Shown: positions 28,393 through 38,296 of the stretch, in pieces
Layout of the letters: each line of letters opens with the position of its first letter
How positions within the stretch are numbered: the first letter of the stretch is position 1
Assembly: GCA_947643615.1 (NCBI GenBank)
Contig: CANRWO010000015.1
Span: 1-64,000 of the forward strand
Source of the DNA: an uncultured Lachnospiraceae bacterium
Lineage (GTDB): Bacteria > Bacillota > Clostridia > Lachnospirales > Lachnospiraceae
Direction of reading: 5' to 3'
DNA length: 64,000 nt
The notes under the pieces: generated by a model
What the model was told of the DNA's origin: nothing
The model's input: the letters and a program-made list of their open reading frames with translations, nothing else
The model's database searches: none
Position numbers and translations under genes: made by a program

Positions 28393-29709
28393 GTGATGGG
28401 TGCCGTTAATTTTCAAAAATACAGTAAAATTTCAGAAGAAACATTTTTCCGCAAGCTGGGAAAGGTGGTCAATGTTGTGGGCCTGACCATAGAATCCGCG
28501 GGGCCCGATGCAAAATTGGGGGATGTGTGCCGGATTCTGCAGGGCAGCGACGGGACACATGATCCTATCATGGCTGAGGTAGTGGGATTTAAAGCAGGCA
28601 GGACATTGCTCCAACCATATGATTCCGCAGAGGGGATCGGTGCGGGAAGCATTGTGGAAAATACAAATAAGCCGCTGCGGGTAGAGGTAAGCGACAGTCT
28701 GCTGGGCAAGACATTGGACGGCCTGGGCAGGCCTCTGGACGGCAGCGCGGTGGAGGGGACGCCTTATCCGGTAGAAGCATCTGCGCCGGATCCTCTGACG
28801 AGAAAGATTATAGACGAAGTCCTCCCTCTTGGCGTCAAAGCAGTAGACGGTATGATCACCGTGGGAAAGGGCCAGCGTATCGGTATCTTTGCCGGGTCCG
28901 GCGTGGGAAAATCCACTCTGATGGGAATGTTTGCCAGGAATACAAAAGCAGATATTAATGTGATTGCGCTGATCGGCGAGCGGGGACGTGAGGTGCGTGA
29001 ATTTATTGAGCGTGACCTCGGCGAAGAAGGTATGAAAAGGTCTGTGGTAGTGGTATCCACTTCGGATAAGCCGGCGCTGGAGCGCAATAAGGCGGCAAAG
29101 ACTGCTACGGCAATTGCAGAATATTTCAGGGATCAGGGAAAGGATGTTTTATTGATGATGGATTCCCTGACCCGTTTTTCTATGGCTCAGAGGGAAATTG
29201 GCCTTGCCAGCGGCGAGCCGCCTGTGAGCCGGGGGTATCCTCCCAGCGTTTATTCCGAGATGCCAAAGCTTTTGGAGCGGGCAGGGTGTGCGGCGACGGG
29301 GTCTATAACGGGGTTGTATACGGTTTTGGTGGACGGCGATGATTTTAATGAACCCATTACCGATACTGCCAGAAGTATCTTGGACGGGCATATTATGCTG
29401 GACAGAAAATTGGGACATAAGAATCATTATCCCGCGATTGATATCCTTCAGAGTATCTCCAGGTGTATGAGCCAGATTGCTACCAGGGAGCATAAAAAGC
29501 AGGCGGGTAAGCTGAAGACAGTGCTTGCCACTTATAATGAAGCGGAGGATCTGATCAATATCGGCGCATATAAGAAGGGCAGTAATCCTTCCATTGATTA
29601 CGCAATCAGCAAGATCGACGCGGTGAACCAGTTTTTGTGTCAGGATGTGGACGAGAAATTTGATTTCAATACCAGCGTGGAGATGCTGACAAAGCTTTTT
29701 GCCGAGTAA
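28393..29709 (+). CDS. fliI: Flagellum-specific ATP synthase FliI
   Basis: GQRIGIFAGSGVGKSTLMGM, LIGERGREVREFIERDLGEEG, ATYNEAEDLINIGAYKKGSNPSIDYAI. Confidence 0.96.
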   Translation: MMGAVNFQKYSKISEETFFRKLGKVVNVVGLTIESAGPDAKLGDVCRILQGSDGTHDPIMAEVVGFKAGRTLLQPYDSAEGIGAGSIVENTNKPLRVEVSDSLLGKTLDGLGRPLDGSAVEGTPYPVEASAPDPLTRKIIDEVLPLGVKAVDGMITVGKGQRIGIFAGSGVGKSTLMGMFARNTKADINVIALIGERGREVREFIERDLGEEGMKRSVVVVSTSDKPALERNKAAKTATAIAEYFRDQGKDVLLMMDSLTRFSMAQREIGLASGEPPVSRGYPPSVYSEMPKLLERAGCAATGSITGLYTVLVDGDDFNEPITDTARSILDGHIMLDRKLGHKNHYPAIDILQSISRCMSQIATREHKKQAGKLKTVLATYNEAEDLINIGAYKKGSNPSIDYAISKIDAVNQFLCQDVDEKFDFNTSVEMLTKLFAE

Positions 29710-29788
29710 AAGCGTATCAGAAGTACAGGCTGATACGGCATGATGTGGGCATTGGCCGCTGATGCGGCTGTAAGATAGGAAGTGGGTT

Positions 29789-30244
29789 ATGGCGCGGTTT
29801 CGGTATTCCATGCAGAGTATTCTTGATATTAAGTTAAAGATGGAAACCCAGGCGAAGCAGGAATTTTCTGCGGCCAGGGCGGCGCTGGACGAGGAGGAAG
29901 CCAAGCTGTCACGGCTATGTGACAGAAAAAGGGGTTATGAAAAAGAGGCGGAAAGACTTCGTTCCGGTACATTGAATTTCAGGGATATGGCAGAGAACAA
30001 GACGGCAATTTGGTGTATGGAAAATTTTATTATAGATCAAAAGGCATGTGTGCGTGAAGCGGAGTATGTGCTGGAGCAGGCAAGAGTGAAGCTGGCGGAA
30101 GTCATGATGGAGCGTAAGACCCACGAGTCATTGAAAGAAAAGGCGTTTGATGAATTCCGCAGGGAGGAAAACAGACGTGAGGGCAAGGAAGTGGATGAGC
30201 TGACCAGTTATACATACGGGCGGAAGCATAGTGCCCAGGCTTGA
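29789..30244 (+). CDS. fliJ: Flagellar export protein FliJ
   Basis: Coiled-coil 151-aa protein starting RFRYSMQSILDIKLKMETQAKQEFS; position after fliI. Confidence 0.85.
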   Translation: MARFRYSMQSILDIKLKMETQAKQEFSAARAALDEEEAKLSRLCDRKRGYEKEAERLRSGTLNFRDMAENKTAIWCMENFIIDQKACVREAEYVLEQARVKLAEVMMERKTHESLKEKAFDEFRREENRREGKEVDELTSYTYGRKHSAQA

Positions 30245-30273
30245 TTCATACATTTTAGGAAATGAGGGAAAGT

Positions 30274-31149
30274 ATGGCTAAGGAAATGACTCCGGAAGCG
30301 GCTGCGGCAGAGGCAGAGAAGAAAAGGCTGAAAGAAGAAAAGAAGCAGCTGAAGAAGGAACAAAAGGAACAGAAAAGGGATACAAAAAGGCGTGCAAAGG
30401 AGATATCCAGGCAGGAGGATGAACTGGCGGAGGATGAGGACGGCAACGGCCTGGTCACATTTCTGGCGACGATATTGATCGTGGTTTTGTGGCTGGCTGT
30501 GGTATGTGTCATCGTGAAGCTGGATATCGGAGGGTTTGGCAGTTCCGTGTTGACGCCTATTTTAAAAGATGTGCCTGTGGTCAACAGGATCCTGCCGGGG
30601 AATGTCCAGACCGAGACCACGGATCCGGGCAGCTTTGGCGGATACTCCAGCCTGCAGGAGGCGGTAGACTATATCAAACAGCTGGAGCTGGAGTTGGAGC
30701 GGGTTCAGAATGCATCCGCCCAGAAGGACGTGGATCTGGCGACTCTCAAGGCTGAGGTTCTGCGCCTTCAGGATTTTGAGGCCAGACAGTCGGAGTTCCA
30801 GAGGATCCAGACGGAATTTTTCGAGAGTGTAGTCTATGCGGAGAACGGGCCCGGGGCGGAAGAATATCGTAAGTGGTATGAGGAGATGGATCCCACTACC
30901 GCGGAGTTTTTGTATAAGCAGGTGGTTGCACAATTGCAGGAGAGCCAGGAAATTCAGGACTTTGCCAAAGCTTATTCCGAGATGAAACCTAAGGCGGCGG
31001 CGAAGATTTTTGAGGAGATGACCGATAACCTGGAACTGGCAGCAAAGATCCTTAAGACTATGAGTGCGGATGACAGAGGCGCCATCCTGGGCGTCATGGA
31101 TGCCGAGGTGGCCGCAAAGCTCACCAAAATCATGAACCCTGACTCTTAA
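30274..31149 (+). CDS. MotE-like (MgtE N-terminal-like) flagellar operon protein
   Basis: TM segment then coiled coil then MKPKAAAKIFEEMTDNLELAAKILKTMSADDRGAILGVMDAEVAAKLTKIM; start ATG 30274. Confidence 0.8.
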   Translation: MAKEMTPEAAAAEAEKKRLKEEKKQLKKEQKEQKRDTKRRAKEISRQEDELAEDEDGNGLVTFLATILIVVLWLAVVCVIVKLDIGGFGSSVLTPILKDVPVVNRILPGNVQTETTDPGSFGGYSSLQEAVDYIKQLELELERVQNASAQKDVDLATLKAEVLRLQDFEARQSEFQRIQTEFFESVVYAENGPGAEEYRKWYEEMDPTTAEFLYKQVVAQLQESQEIQDFAKAYSEMKPKAAAKIFEEMTDNLELAAKILKTMSADDRGAILGVMDAEVAAKLTKIMNPDS

Positions 31150-31240
31150 GGGAGGGTGAAGGCCAGCCGATATATGGTATGAATGCCTGAAAGGGCATTT
31201 ATATATAAGAACTAAAAAAATAAAAGAAAGGAGGAGGAAA

Positions 31241-32599
31241 ATGACAAGTACATCTGTTAAGGATGTGGGTTCCATACTCACGAACCTGATGCCGGCGATG
31301 GGAAACAGAACCACAGGTATCGGTCAGACCGGGTTCCAGGATGTCCTGAACAATCAGGCACAGAGGAATTCCGAAAGCCAGGCTGCGGAGAACAAAGCGC
31401 CCAGCCGTCCCGCTGCCGGGGAAAAACCTGGCGATTCCCTGAAAGCAAAGGATACCGACAGGGTGCAGGCAAAAGAGGAAAAGGAGCTTCCCGATGAAAC
31501 TGTGGGAGAAGAAATGACCCCTGAGGAAACGGAGAATGCCATGGCGGTGCTGGAGACGGCGGCTGTGGAACTGATCCGGCAGACGGCAGAGGTGTTGGGG
31601 ATCCCGGTGGAAGAAGTACAAAAGTTCATGGAAAGCCTTGGGTTGGATGAATTGGATATTCTGAACCCGGCACAGCTTGGCGAACTGTTCCTGCAGGCAA
31701 GCGGCGCAGGCGATTCCTATGCGCTGGTTACCGATGAGGGATTATACCAGGATTACCAGACTCTGATGAAGCAGCTGGAGACGGCATTACAGGAATGTGG
31801 CCGACAGCTTGATGTGGATCCGGTACAGATACCGGAGCTTCTGGTACAGCTTCAGGAGGAAAGGCCTGTGGTACTAAGCGAAACGCCTGTGGTGGAGGTT
31901 TCCCAGGAAAAAGGGACCGGGGAGAATGAGCTTCCTGATATGGCGGAAATGCCTGTCCAGAACAGCACAAATGTGGATGCACAGAAGGATGCTGCGGCAA
32001 GCGGAAGGGAGCAGGGGCAGAAGGAGAGCGACTCTGATGACAAGGGACAGCAGAGCGGCAATCTCTTTATCCAGAATCTGCGGACGGAAGAATTTCGGCC
32101 GGAGGTACAGCAGACCCAAGAGGCAATGGGGCCAGAAGAGGCGGATACCGAGAATATCATGCGCCAGATTATGGATTACATGAAGGTCCAGCTGAAAGCG
32201 GACACTTCCAGCCTGGAGATGCAGCTCCATCCTGCAAGCCTGGGTACGGTGCAGGTTCAGATCGCTTCTAAGGGCGGAGCGTTGACTGCTAATTTCATTA
32301 CACAGAATGAGGCGGTAAAGGCAGCGTTGGAGAGCCAGATGGCTCAGCTGGTGGAGCGGTTTGACGAGCAGGGTGTCAAGGTGGAAGCCATTGAGGTGAC
32401 TGTCCAGACCCATGAGTTTGAGAGGAATCTTGAACAGGGGCGCGGCAGGGAGCAACAGAACGGAGAACCCGCCAAGAAGGGCAGAACAAGAAGGATCAAT
32501 TTAAATGATGCAGTCTCCATGGAAAACATGGAAGAGGAAGATGCATTGGCTGCCGATATGATGGCGGCAAACGGCAATACGGTAGATTACACCGCATAA
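31241..32599 (+). CDS. fliK: Flagellar hook-length control protein FliK
   Basis: C-terminal SSLEMQLHPASLGTVQVQIASKGGALTANFITQNEAVKAALESQMAQL. Confidence 0.9.
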   Translation: MTSTSVKDVGSILTNLMPAMGNRTTGIGQTGFQDVLNNQAQRNSESQAAENKAPSRPAAGEKPGDSLKAKDTDRVQAKEEKELPDETVGEEMTPEETENAMAVLETAAVELIRQTAEVLGIPVEEVQKFMESLGLDELDILNPAQLGELFLQASGAGDSYALVTDEGLYQDYQTLMKQLETALQECGRQLDVDPVQIPELLVQLQEERPVVLSETPVVEVSQEKGTGENELPDMAEMPVQNSTNVDAQKDAAASGREQGQKESDSDDKGQQSGNLFIQNLRTEEFRPEVQQTQEAMGPEEADTENIMRQIMDYMKVQLKADTSSLEMQLHPASLGTVQVQIASKGGALTANFITQNEAVKAALESQMAQLVERFDEQGVKVEAIEVTVQTHEFERNLEQGRGREQQNGEPAKKGRTRRINLNDAVSMENMEEEDALAADMMAANGNTVDYTA

Positions 32600-32641
32600 G
32601 GGGCCGAAAGAAACAGGACATGGAAAGGAGGAAGAAAAACC

Positions 32642-33439
32642 ATGGCAAATTGGGCAGTGGTGGAAGACGGTAAAGTTGTGGAAACCACATCACAGAGTTC
32701 GCTGAAAAAAGCAAGTGACGCAAGCAAGAACGGAATGGATAAGGATGCTTTCCTGCAGCTTTTGGTGGCGCAGATGAAGTATCAGGATCCTCTGGAGCCT
32801 ACCTCCAACACGGAGTATATTTCCCAGTACGCACAGTTCTCCCAGGTGGAGCAGATGCAGAATATGGCAGCCACATCGGAGCTGGCAAGGGCTACTTCAC
32901 TGGTGGGGCAGGAAGTCTATATTAAGACTACGGATGCCGCAGGGACGGAACGTTATGTGATTGGTAAAGTCGATTATGTACAATTCGAGGGCAATAAGGC
33001 ATATCTTGTGATTGACGAGAAAATGTATGCGTTGGAGGACCTGGAAATCGTAGCGGATAAGGAATATCTGGCAGCCTATGATAAGGCCCGTGATTTCAGC
33101 AACACTTTGGCAAAACTTCCCAGCATTTACGGCATAGACCTGTCTCACGGAAAGACCATTGATGAGCTGGAAAAGATATACAATGAAATGAGCGACTATG
33201 AGAAGACCTTTATTGCAAAGGCTACAGTGGAACTTTTGAATTCGTATATCGACAGAATAAAGCAGCTCCGCCTCAGCGCCGGGGAGACCGAGGACGGAGA
33301 CAGCTCCGACAAGACCGAGGGAGACGACGGTTCCGACAATGCAGAGGGCAGCGATAAAGTAGAGGGTTCTGAGGGCAGTGAAGGTACGGGCGGCTCAGGG
33401 GACGGAGAAAGCACAGAGGGAACAGAAACAACGGAATAA
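32642..33439 (+). CDS. flgD: Flagellar hook capping protein FlgD with extended acidic C-terminus
   Basis: MDKDAFLQLLVAQMKYQDPLEPTSNTEYISQYAQFSQVEQMQNM; long D/E/S/G-rich tail. Confidence 0.93.
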   Translation: MANWAVVEDGKVVETTSQSSLKKASDASKNGMDKDAFLQLLVAQMKYQDPLEPTSNTEYISQYAQFSQVEQMQNMAATSELARATSLVGQEVYIKTTDAAGTERYVIGKVDYVQFEGNKAYLVIDEKMYALEDLEIVADKEYLAAYDKARDFSNTLAKLPSIYGIDLSHGKTIDELEKIYNEMSDYEKTFIAKATVELLNSYIDRIKQLRLSAGETEDGDSSDKTEGDDGSDNAEGSDKVEGSEGSEGTGGSGDGESTEGTETTE

Positions 33440-33463
33440 ACATGGACGGGGGCAAGGAGAAAG

Positions 33464-33865
33464 ATGCAGATTAAGAATAACGGTTATCTTTCCATTGGGC
33501 AGCTGGCAGAACAGTACTTAAGCGGTACACAGAAGCCGGAGAACACCCGTGAGACCAGGGAAGGTCTTTCCTTTCAGGAAATTTTGCAGCGGAAAACGCT
33601 GGGGGATACAGGCAGCCTTAAATTTTCCAAGCATGCTTTGGGAAGATTGAACGACCGCAATATTGAGCTTAGTGAAGGCCAGCTGGAAAGGCTGAACGAG
33701 GGGGCCCATAAAGCGGGAGAAAAAGGGATCAGAGATTCCCTGGTGATCGTGGACGAACTGGCATTTATCGTTAACGTACCGAATCAGACGGTTGTCACTG
33801 CTATGGACAGCACAGAAACCAGCAACAATGTATTTACCAATATTAACGGGGCAGTAATTATGTAA
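33464..33865 (+). CDS. TIGR02530-type flagellar operon protein
   Basis: LKFSKHALGRLNDRNIELSEGQLERLNEGAHKAGEKGIRDSLVIVDELAFIVNVPNQTVVTAMD. Confidence 0.85.
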   Translation: MQIKNNGYLSIGQLAEQYLSGTQKPENTRETREGLSFQEILQRKTLGDTGSLKFSKHALGRLNDRNIELSEGQLERLNEGAHKAGEKGIRDSLVIVDELAFIVNVPNQTVVTAMDSTETSNNVFTNINGAVIM

Positions 33866-33941
33866 CCGGACCTTGCAGGAGGTTGCGCTTCCCGAATGAC
33901 GGAAGGAAGCGGCTGCTCCCTTTACAGGAGGAACAAGTACT

Positions 33942-35741
33942 ATGATGAGATCGCTTTTCTCTGGTGTGGCCGGACTTAAGACGCACCAGACCAGGATGGA
34001 TGTTATCGGTAACAACATCGCAAACGTAAACACAGTGGGATACAAATCAAGTTCGATGGTATTTGCGGACCTGATGAGCCAGACCACACAGAGGGCCAGC
34101 GGGCCTAATGCCGCTACCGGCACGGGCGGTACCAACGCCAGGCAGATCGGCCTTGGTGTAAAAGGCGGGGCCATTAATATCAATATCACGGGGCAGGGAT
34201 CTGCGCAGTCAACCGGAAATCCTTTTGACATTATGATTGAAGGTGACAACTTCTTCGTGGTGAACAACGGTACGGAGAACCTTTTCACCAGAGACGGCTC
34301 TTTTTATGTGGATGCCGCTGGTAACCTGGCTATGACCAGCACGGGTTATAACGTGATGGGGTGGCAGGTGGATCCGGAGACCATGGATATTCGGAAAGAT
34401 ACCGTAAGCGCCCTGCGCATTATGAGCGCTGCAAACCTTACCTATCCGGCGGAGGCTACTTCACAGGCTAACATGGGCGGTATTTTGGATAAAAACGACA
34501 AGGATACCACAAGTGCCAACGGCAAGGTGGTAAACCTGCAGTTCTTTGACGCCTTAGGTTACAGCTATACGGCAAAGTTTTCCTTCAAGAAGTCCGATAA
34601 GTCGGATGCCGACAAGACCAGGAGTACGGATGCTTACAGCCTGGAGCTGGTGGGGATCCAGGATGATTATGGGAATGATGTGGAGATGCCTGACGGTGTT
34701 TCCCTGAAAAGCTTATTCGGAGACGTAAGAGAGCAGCTGAAAGCCGGCAAGGTAAGCTTCGATTCCGCTAATTATGCGTGGAATGGCACGGTACTGACCA
34801 AGAAGGGCGATACCACTACAAACCTTGTGGATCTTGCAGCCCTTGTCACGGCAGCCGGGCAGGATCTTTCCAACAGAACTGCAACGCTGCAGGTTGGCGA
34901 CAATGCCAATGCCACGGTTCAGGACGGTCTGGATGCCATTGCAAAGGCATATGGCTATGAAGGTTCCACAGAAGAGTTCCTGTCACTGAAGCGCACGATT
35001 ACTGCGGCGGACGGAACGGTAGCGACTTATTCGATGGTTGAGATGCTGAGAAATCTGGCAAATGTCGGTACGGGGACGCCGGACGATACCATGCTTCCTA
35101 CGTTTGTGGGCGCGGCGTCAGGCGATGACACCACATTTGAGACTTCCGGACGTAACTATAACGGTATTGAAGTTCTCTTCAATTCAAATAACGGAGACTT
35201 TTATGGGTTGAACAGTTCGAGTACCATGACGACTATGAACCTGAATCTGTCCCTGCTGGGCGGCAATTTCTCCAATATCACCATTGATTTCACCCAGCTG
35301 TCCGAACCGGATAACAAGGGGACTTCTACTGCAAGTGCCACCAGCGGTGATTTAAAGGGTTTGGGCGCAGGACGCCGTCTGGGTAAGATGATCGGTGTAT
35401 CCATCCAGCAGAACGGAATGATTTATGCCAGCTATGACAACGGCATGACCAAGCTTCTGGGCCAGATCGCTACCGCCAGCTTCCCCAATGCATCCGGTTT
35501 GGAGAAGCATGGTGACAATATGTATTCCGCAACCTTAAACTCCGGCCAATTTGACGGCATCGGCGTAGATATCACGGCGAGCGGCGGAAAAATGACTACG
35601 GGCGTGCTGGAGATGAGTAACGTGGACCTGTCTTCCGAGTTCACGGAAATGATCACCACCCAGCGTGGTTTCCAGGCGAACAGCCGTATTATCACTGTCT
35701 CTGATACCATGTTGGAAGAGCTTACCAACTTGAAGAGATAA
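33942..35741 (+). CDS. flgE: Flagellar hook protein FlgE
   Basis: RSLFSGVAGLKTHQTRMDVIGNNIANVNTVGYKSS; C-terminal TEMITTQRGFQANSRIITVSDTMLEELTNLKR. Confidence 0.95.
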   Translation: MMRSLFSGVAGLKTHQTRMDVIGNNIANVNTVGYKSSSMVFADLMSQTTQRASGPNAATGTGGTNARQIGLGVKGGAININITGQGSAQSTGNPFDIMIEGDNFFVVNNGTENLFTRDGSFYVDAAGNLAMTSTGYNVMGWQVDPETMDIRKDTVSALRIMSAANLTYPAEATSQANMGGILDKNDKDTTSANGKVVNLQFFDALGYSYTAKFSFKKSDKSDADKTRSTDAYSLELVGIQDDYGNDVEMPDGVSLKSLFGDVREQLKAGKVSFDSANYAWNGTVLTKKGDTTTNLVDLAALVTAAGQDLSNRTATLQVGDNANATVQDGLDAIAKAYGYEGSTEEFLSLKRTITAADGTVATYSMVEMLRNLANVGTGTPDDTMLPTFVGAASGDDTTFETSGRNYNGIEVLFNSNNGDFYGLNSSSTMTTMNLNLSLLGGNFSNITIDFTQLSEPDNKGTSTASATSGDLKGLGAGRRLGKMIGVSIQQNGMIYASYDNGMTKLLGQIATASFPNASGLEKHGDNMYSATLNSGQFDGIGVDITASGGKMTTGVLEMSNVDLSSEFTEMITTQRGFQANSRIITVSDTMLEELTNLKR

Positions 35742-35814
35742 TACAGGCGCTTAATAATATTTTTGAAACTTTTTTTATCTTTTGCTCGCATTATGACTGT
35801 ATGTGTGCTATACT

Positions 35815-35840
35815 AAGGGAGCGGATTTTTCGCTCCCTTT
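35815..35840 (+). terminator. Intra-cluster hairpin (possible terminator/attenuator) between flgE and flbD
   Basis: AAGGGAGCG-gattttt-CGCTCCCTT-t, 9-bp perfect stem, short T tract. Confidence 0.5.
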
Positions 35841-35868
35841 CTAAGTGAAGGCTATCGGGGAGGCTGAC

Positions 35869-36054
35869 ATGATTGAAGTGACGAAGATCAATGGCGAAAA
35901 GGTTCTTGTGAATCCTCAGCTCTTTGAGATTGTTGAGGAAACGCCGGATACGGTCATAACAATGACCACTGGGAAAAAAATAATTGTAAAAGAAAGTAGA
36001 CAAGAGGTGAAAAATCTTGTAAAATTGTATAGAAAAGATGCTTTTACAGAATAA
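35869..36054 (+). CDS. flbD: FlbD family flagellar protein
   Basis: MIEVTKINGEKVLVNPQLFEIVEETPDTVITMTTGKKIIVKES; start ATG 35869. Confidence 0.93.
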   Translation: MIEVTKINGEKVLVNPQLFEIVEETPDTVITMTTGKKIIVKESRQEVKNLVKLYRKDAFTE

Positions 36055-36077
36055 TTAAAAAATTTAGGGGATTGTAG

Positions 36078-36878
36078 GTGATTATCGTGGATATAGCATC
36101 ATTAGCCGGCATAATCTTATGCTTTGTAATGCTTATATTTGGTATTATCAGTTCTGCTGGTATCGGAGGTTTTGGTGAATACCTGGACTTCCCTTCGTTT
36201 GTTATTACCTTTGGAGGTGCTTTCTTTGCGACCATGACTTCAGTCAGCCTGGCAGACTATGTCGGCGGACTTAAGAGTTTCATGTTGATATTTAAGGCAC
36301 CTGCGCTGGATACGGCGGCAATGATACAGAAAATCATAGAGTTGTCAAATGTGGCCCGTAAAGAAGGTTTGCTTTCCCTTGAGGAAGCGGCATCGGATAT
36401 GGACGAGCAGTTTTTGAAAAAAGGGATCCTGCTTATCGTAGACGGTACGGACCCTGATTTGGTGCGTGCAATTATGGAGACAGAGCTCATAAGCCTTGAC
36501 AGCAGGCATAAGACGCGAATTGGTTTCTGGGATACGTTGGGTTCCATGGGTCCTGCCTGGGGTATGATCGGTACCCTGGTTGGTCTGGTAGATATGTTGT
36601 ACCACATGGACGATGCGTCTACATTGGGGCCGGCTATGGCGGTGGCATTGATCACTACCCTGTATGGATCTATATTGGCAAACTGGATTTGCGGACCCGT
36701 CTCCAATAAACTGAAAGCTGATAACTCCGCTGAAATGATGCTGAAGGAAGTCATGATTGAAGGACTTTTGTCCATTCAGGCAGGAGAGAACCCCAGGGTA
36801 ATAGAGGAGAAGCTGAAATCCTTCCTGGCTCCCAGCGAGAGGAACAGTGCCAGCGAAGAGGCAGGGGGTGAGGAGTAA
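36078..36878 (+). CDS. motA: Flagellar motor protein MotA
   Basis: GSMGPAWGMIGTLVGLVDML, ATMTSVSLADY; GTG start. Confidence 0.94.
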   Translation: MIIVDIASLAGIILCFVMLIFGIISSAGIGGFGEYLDFPSFVITFGGAFFATMTSVSLADYVGGLKSFMLIFKAPALDTAAMIQKIIELSNVARKEGLLSLEEAASDMDEQFLKKGILLIVDGTDPDLVRAIMETELISLDSRHKTRIGFWDTLGSMGPAWGMIGTLVGLVDMLYHMDDASTLGPAMAVALITTLYGSILANWICGPVSNKLKADNSAEMMLKEVMIEGLLSIQAGENPRVIEEKLKSFLAPSERNSASEEAGGEE

Positions 36879-37699
36879 TGGCAAAGCGTCAGGAAGAAGC
36901 ACCTCCCGCGGGGGCGCCGGCGTGGATGGCAACCTTCAGTGATTTGATGAATCTGCTGCTTTGTTTCTTTGTTATGCTGTTTGCCATGTCAACTCTTGAA
37001 GAGAGTAAGCTCCATGAGCTTGTGGCCGCGATGAATAATACCGTCAGTATTTTTGACGGGGGAGCCAACGCCATAGGCGACGGTATTTTGATCAGTAATG
37101 GTGTCAGCCAGTTAAATGAATTGGACCAATATATAAACAGTACCGGTAAGACGGCTGAAAGCGACAATGACGGCGAGGATTTGAAAGAGTATGAGCAGTC
37201 TCCTGAGGCCATGAAGGAAATCCTGGAGGACGCACAGCTCCAGGAAAATGAAGAAATGTCTGAGAACATGGCCGAGGCGCTTCAGGAAAGTAATATTTCC
37301 GATCAGGTGGATATCAGTTTTACTGCGCAGTATGTGCAACTTACTATGAATGGGGCGCTGTTGTTTGACTCCGGGAGCGCCCAGCTGAAGGATGAATCCA
37401 TACAGATTTTGCAGAAGGTGGGAGATATCCTGCAATATTACGGCACAGGAGTCATAGAAATAGAAGGGCATACTGATAACGTGCCCATCAGCAGCTCGCA
37501 ATACCCCAGCAATGAGGAGTTGAGCAGTGCCAGGGCTCTTTCCGTGTTCTACTTCCTTGAGGAGAATACCTTGCTTGATCCGACGAACTTAAGGCATGCG
37601 GGAATGGGAGAACGCATTCCGATAGCCGATAATTCTACCGCGGAAGGTAGGAGCAGGAACAGAAGAGTGGAAATCAGAATCTATAATTCGGCACGGTAA
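36878..37699 (+). CDS. motB: Flagellar motor protein MotB (OmpA-like)
   Basis: PAWMATFSDLMNLLLCFFVMLFAMS; IEGHTDNVPISSSQYPSNEELSSARALSV. Confidence 0.95.
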   Translation: MAKRQEEAPPAGAPAWMATFSDLMNLLLCFFVMLFAMSTLEESKLHELVAAMNNTVSIFDGGANAIGDGILISNGVSQLNELDQYINSTGKTAESDNDGEDLKEYEQSPEAMKEILEDAQLQENEEMSENMAEALQESNISDQVDISFTAQYVQLTMNGALLFDSGSAQLKDESIQILQKVGDILQYYGTGVIEIEGHTDNVPISSSQYPSNEELSSARALSVFYFLEENTLLDPTNLRHAGMGERIPIADNSTAEGRSRNRRVEIRIYNSAR

Positions 37700-37729
37700 C
37701 GGCCGGAATGAAAATGAGGGTGAATAAAT

Positions 37730-38251
37730 ATGAAAAAGAATCTATTGACAGTGTTAATCTTGGCGTTGATGATCGTGAATATTGTTCTTACCAGCATTAT
37801 CATGGTCAGCGTGATCAGTGCCAACAAAAAGACAGCAGATCTGGTGGGAAATATTGCTACTGCGTTGAACCTGCAGTGGTCCGTTCCCGGCAGCGAGGAA
37901 GACTCGGAGCCTGCAGTGGCTTTGGAGAATGCAGTAGTGTATCCCTTGCCGGAATCTTTGATGATTCCTTTGGCTACTGCAGACGGCAGTGATTCCTACA
38001 TTATTTTTGATCTGTCGCTGTCCATGGACAGTAAAGGGGACGGATATAAGAAGCTGGGGGAAAATATTACATCTGGAAGCTATGACTCTTTGATTGAGGA
38101 TTGTGTTTCTTCCATTGTCAGTGTGCACACCGAAGAGGAGTGCAGGAACGATTTTGAATCGATAAGGGCAGAAATCCTTCAGGCTATCCAAAATACACTT
38201 GGCTATAAATTCGTTTACAAGGTCAACATCAGCGGAAGAAAATTTGGCTGA
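37730..38251 (+). CDS. fliL: FliL-like basal-body-associated protein
   Basis: N-terminal TM, length and position between motB and fliM. Confidence 0.75.
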   Translation: MKKNLLTVLILALMIVNIVLTSIIMVSVISANKKTADLVGNIATALNLQWSVPGSEEDSEPAVALENAVVYPLPESLMIPLATADGSDSYIIFDLSLSMDSKGDGYKKLGENITSGSYDSLIEDCVSSIVSVHTEEECRNDFESIRAEILQAIQNTLGYKFVYKVNISGRKFG

Positions 38252-38296
38252 CATATTGTAACGATAACAGGATAGTTTGATAGGAGGTGAGCTTGT

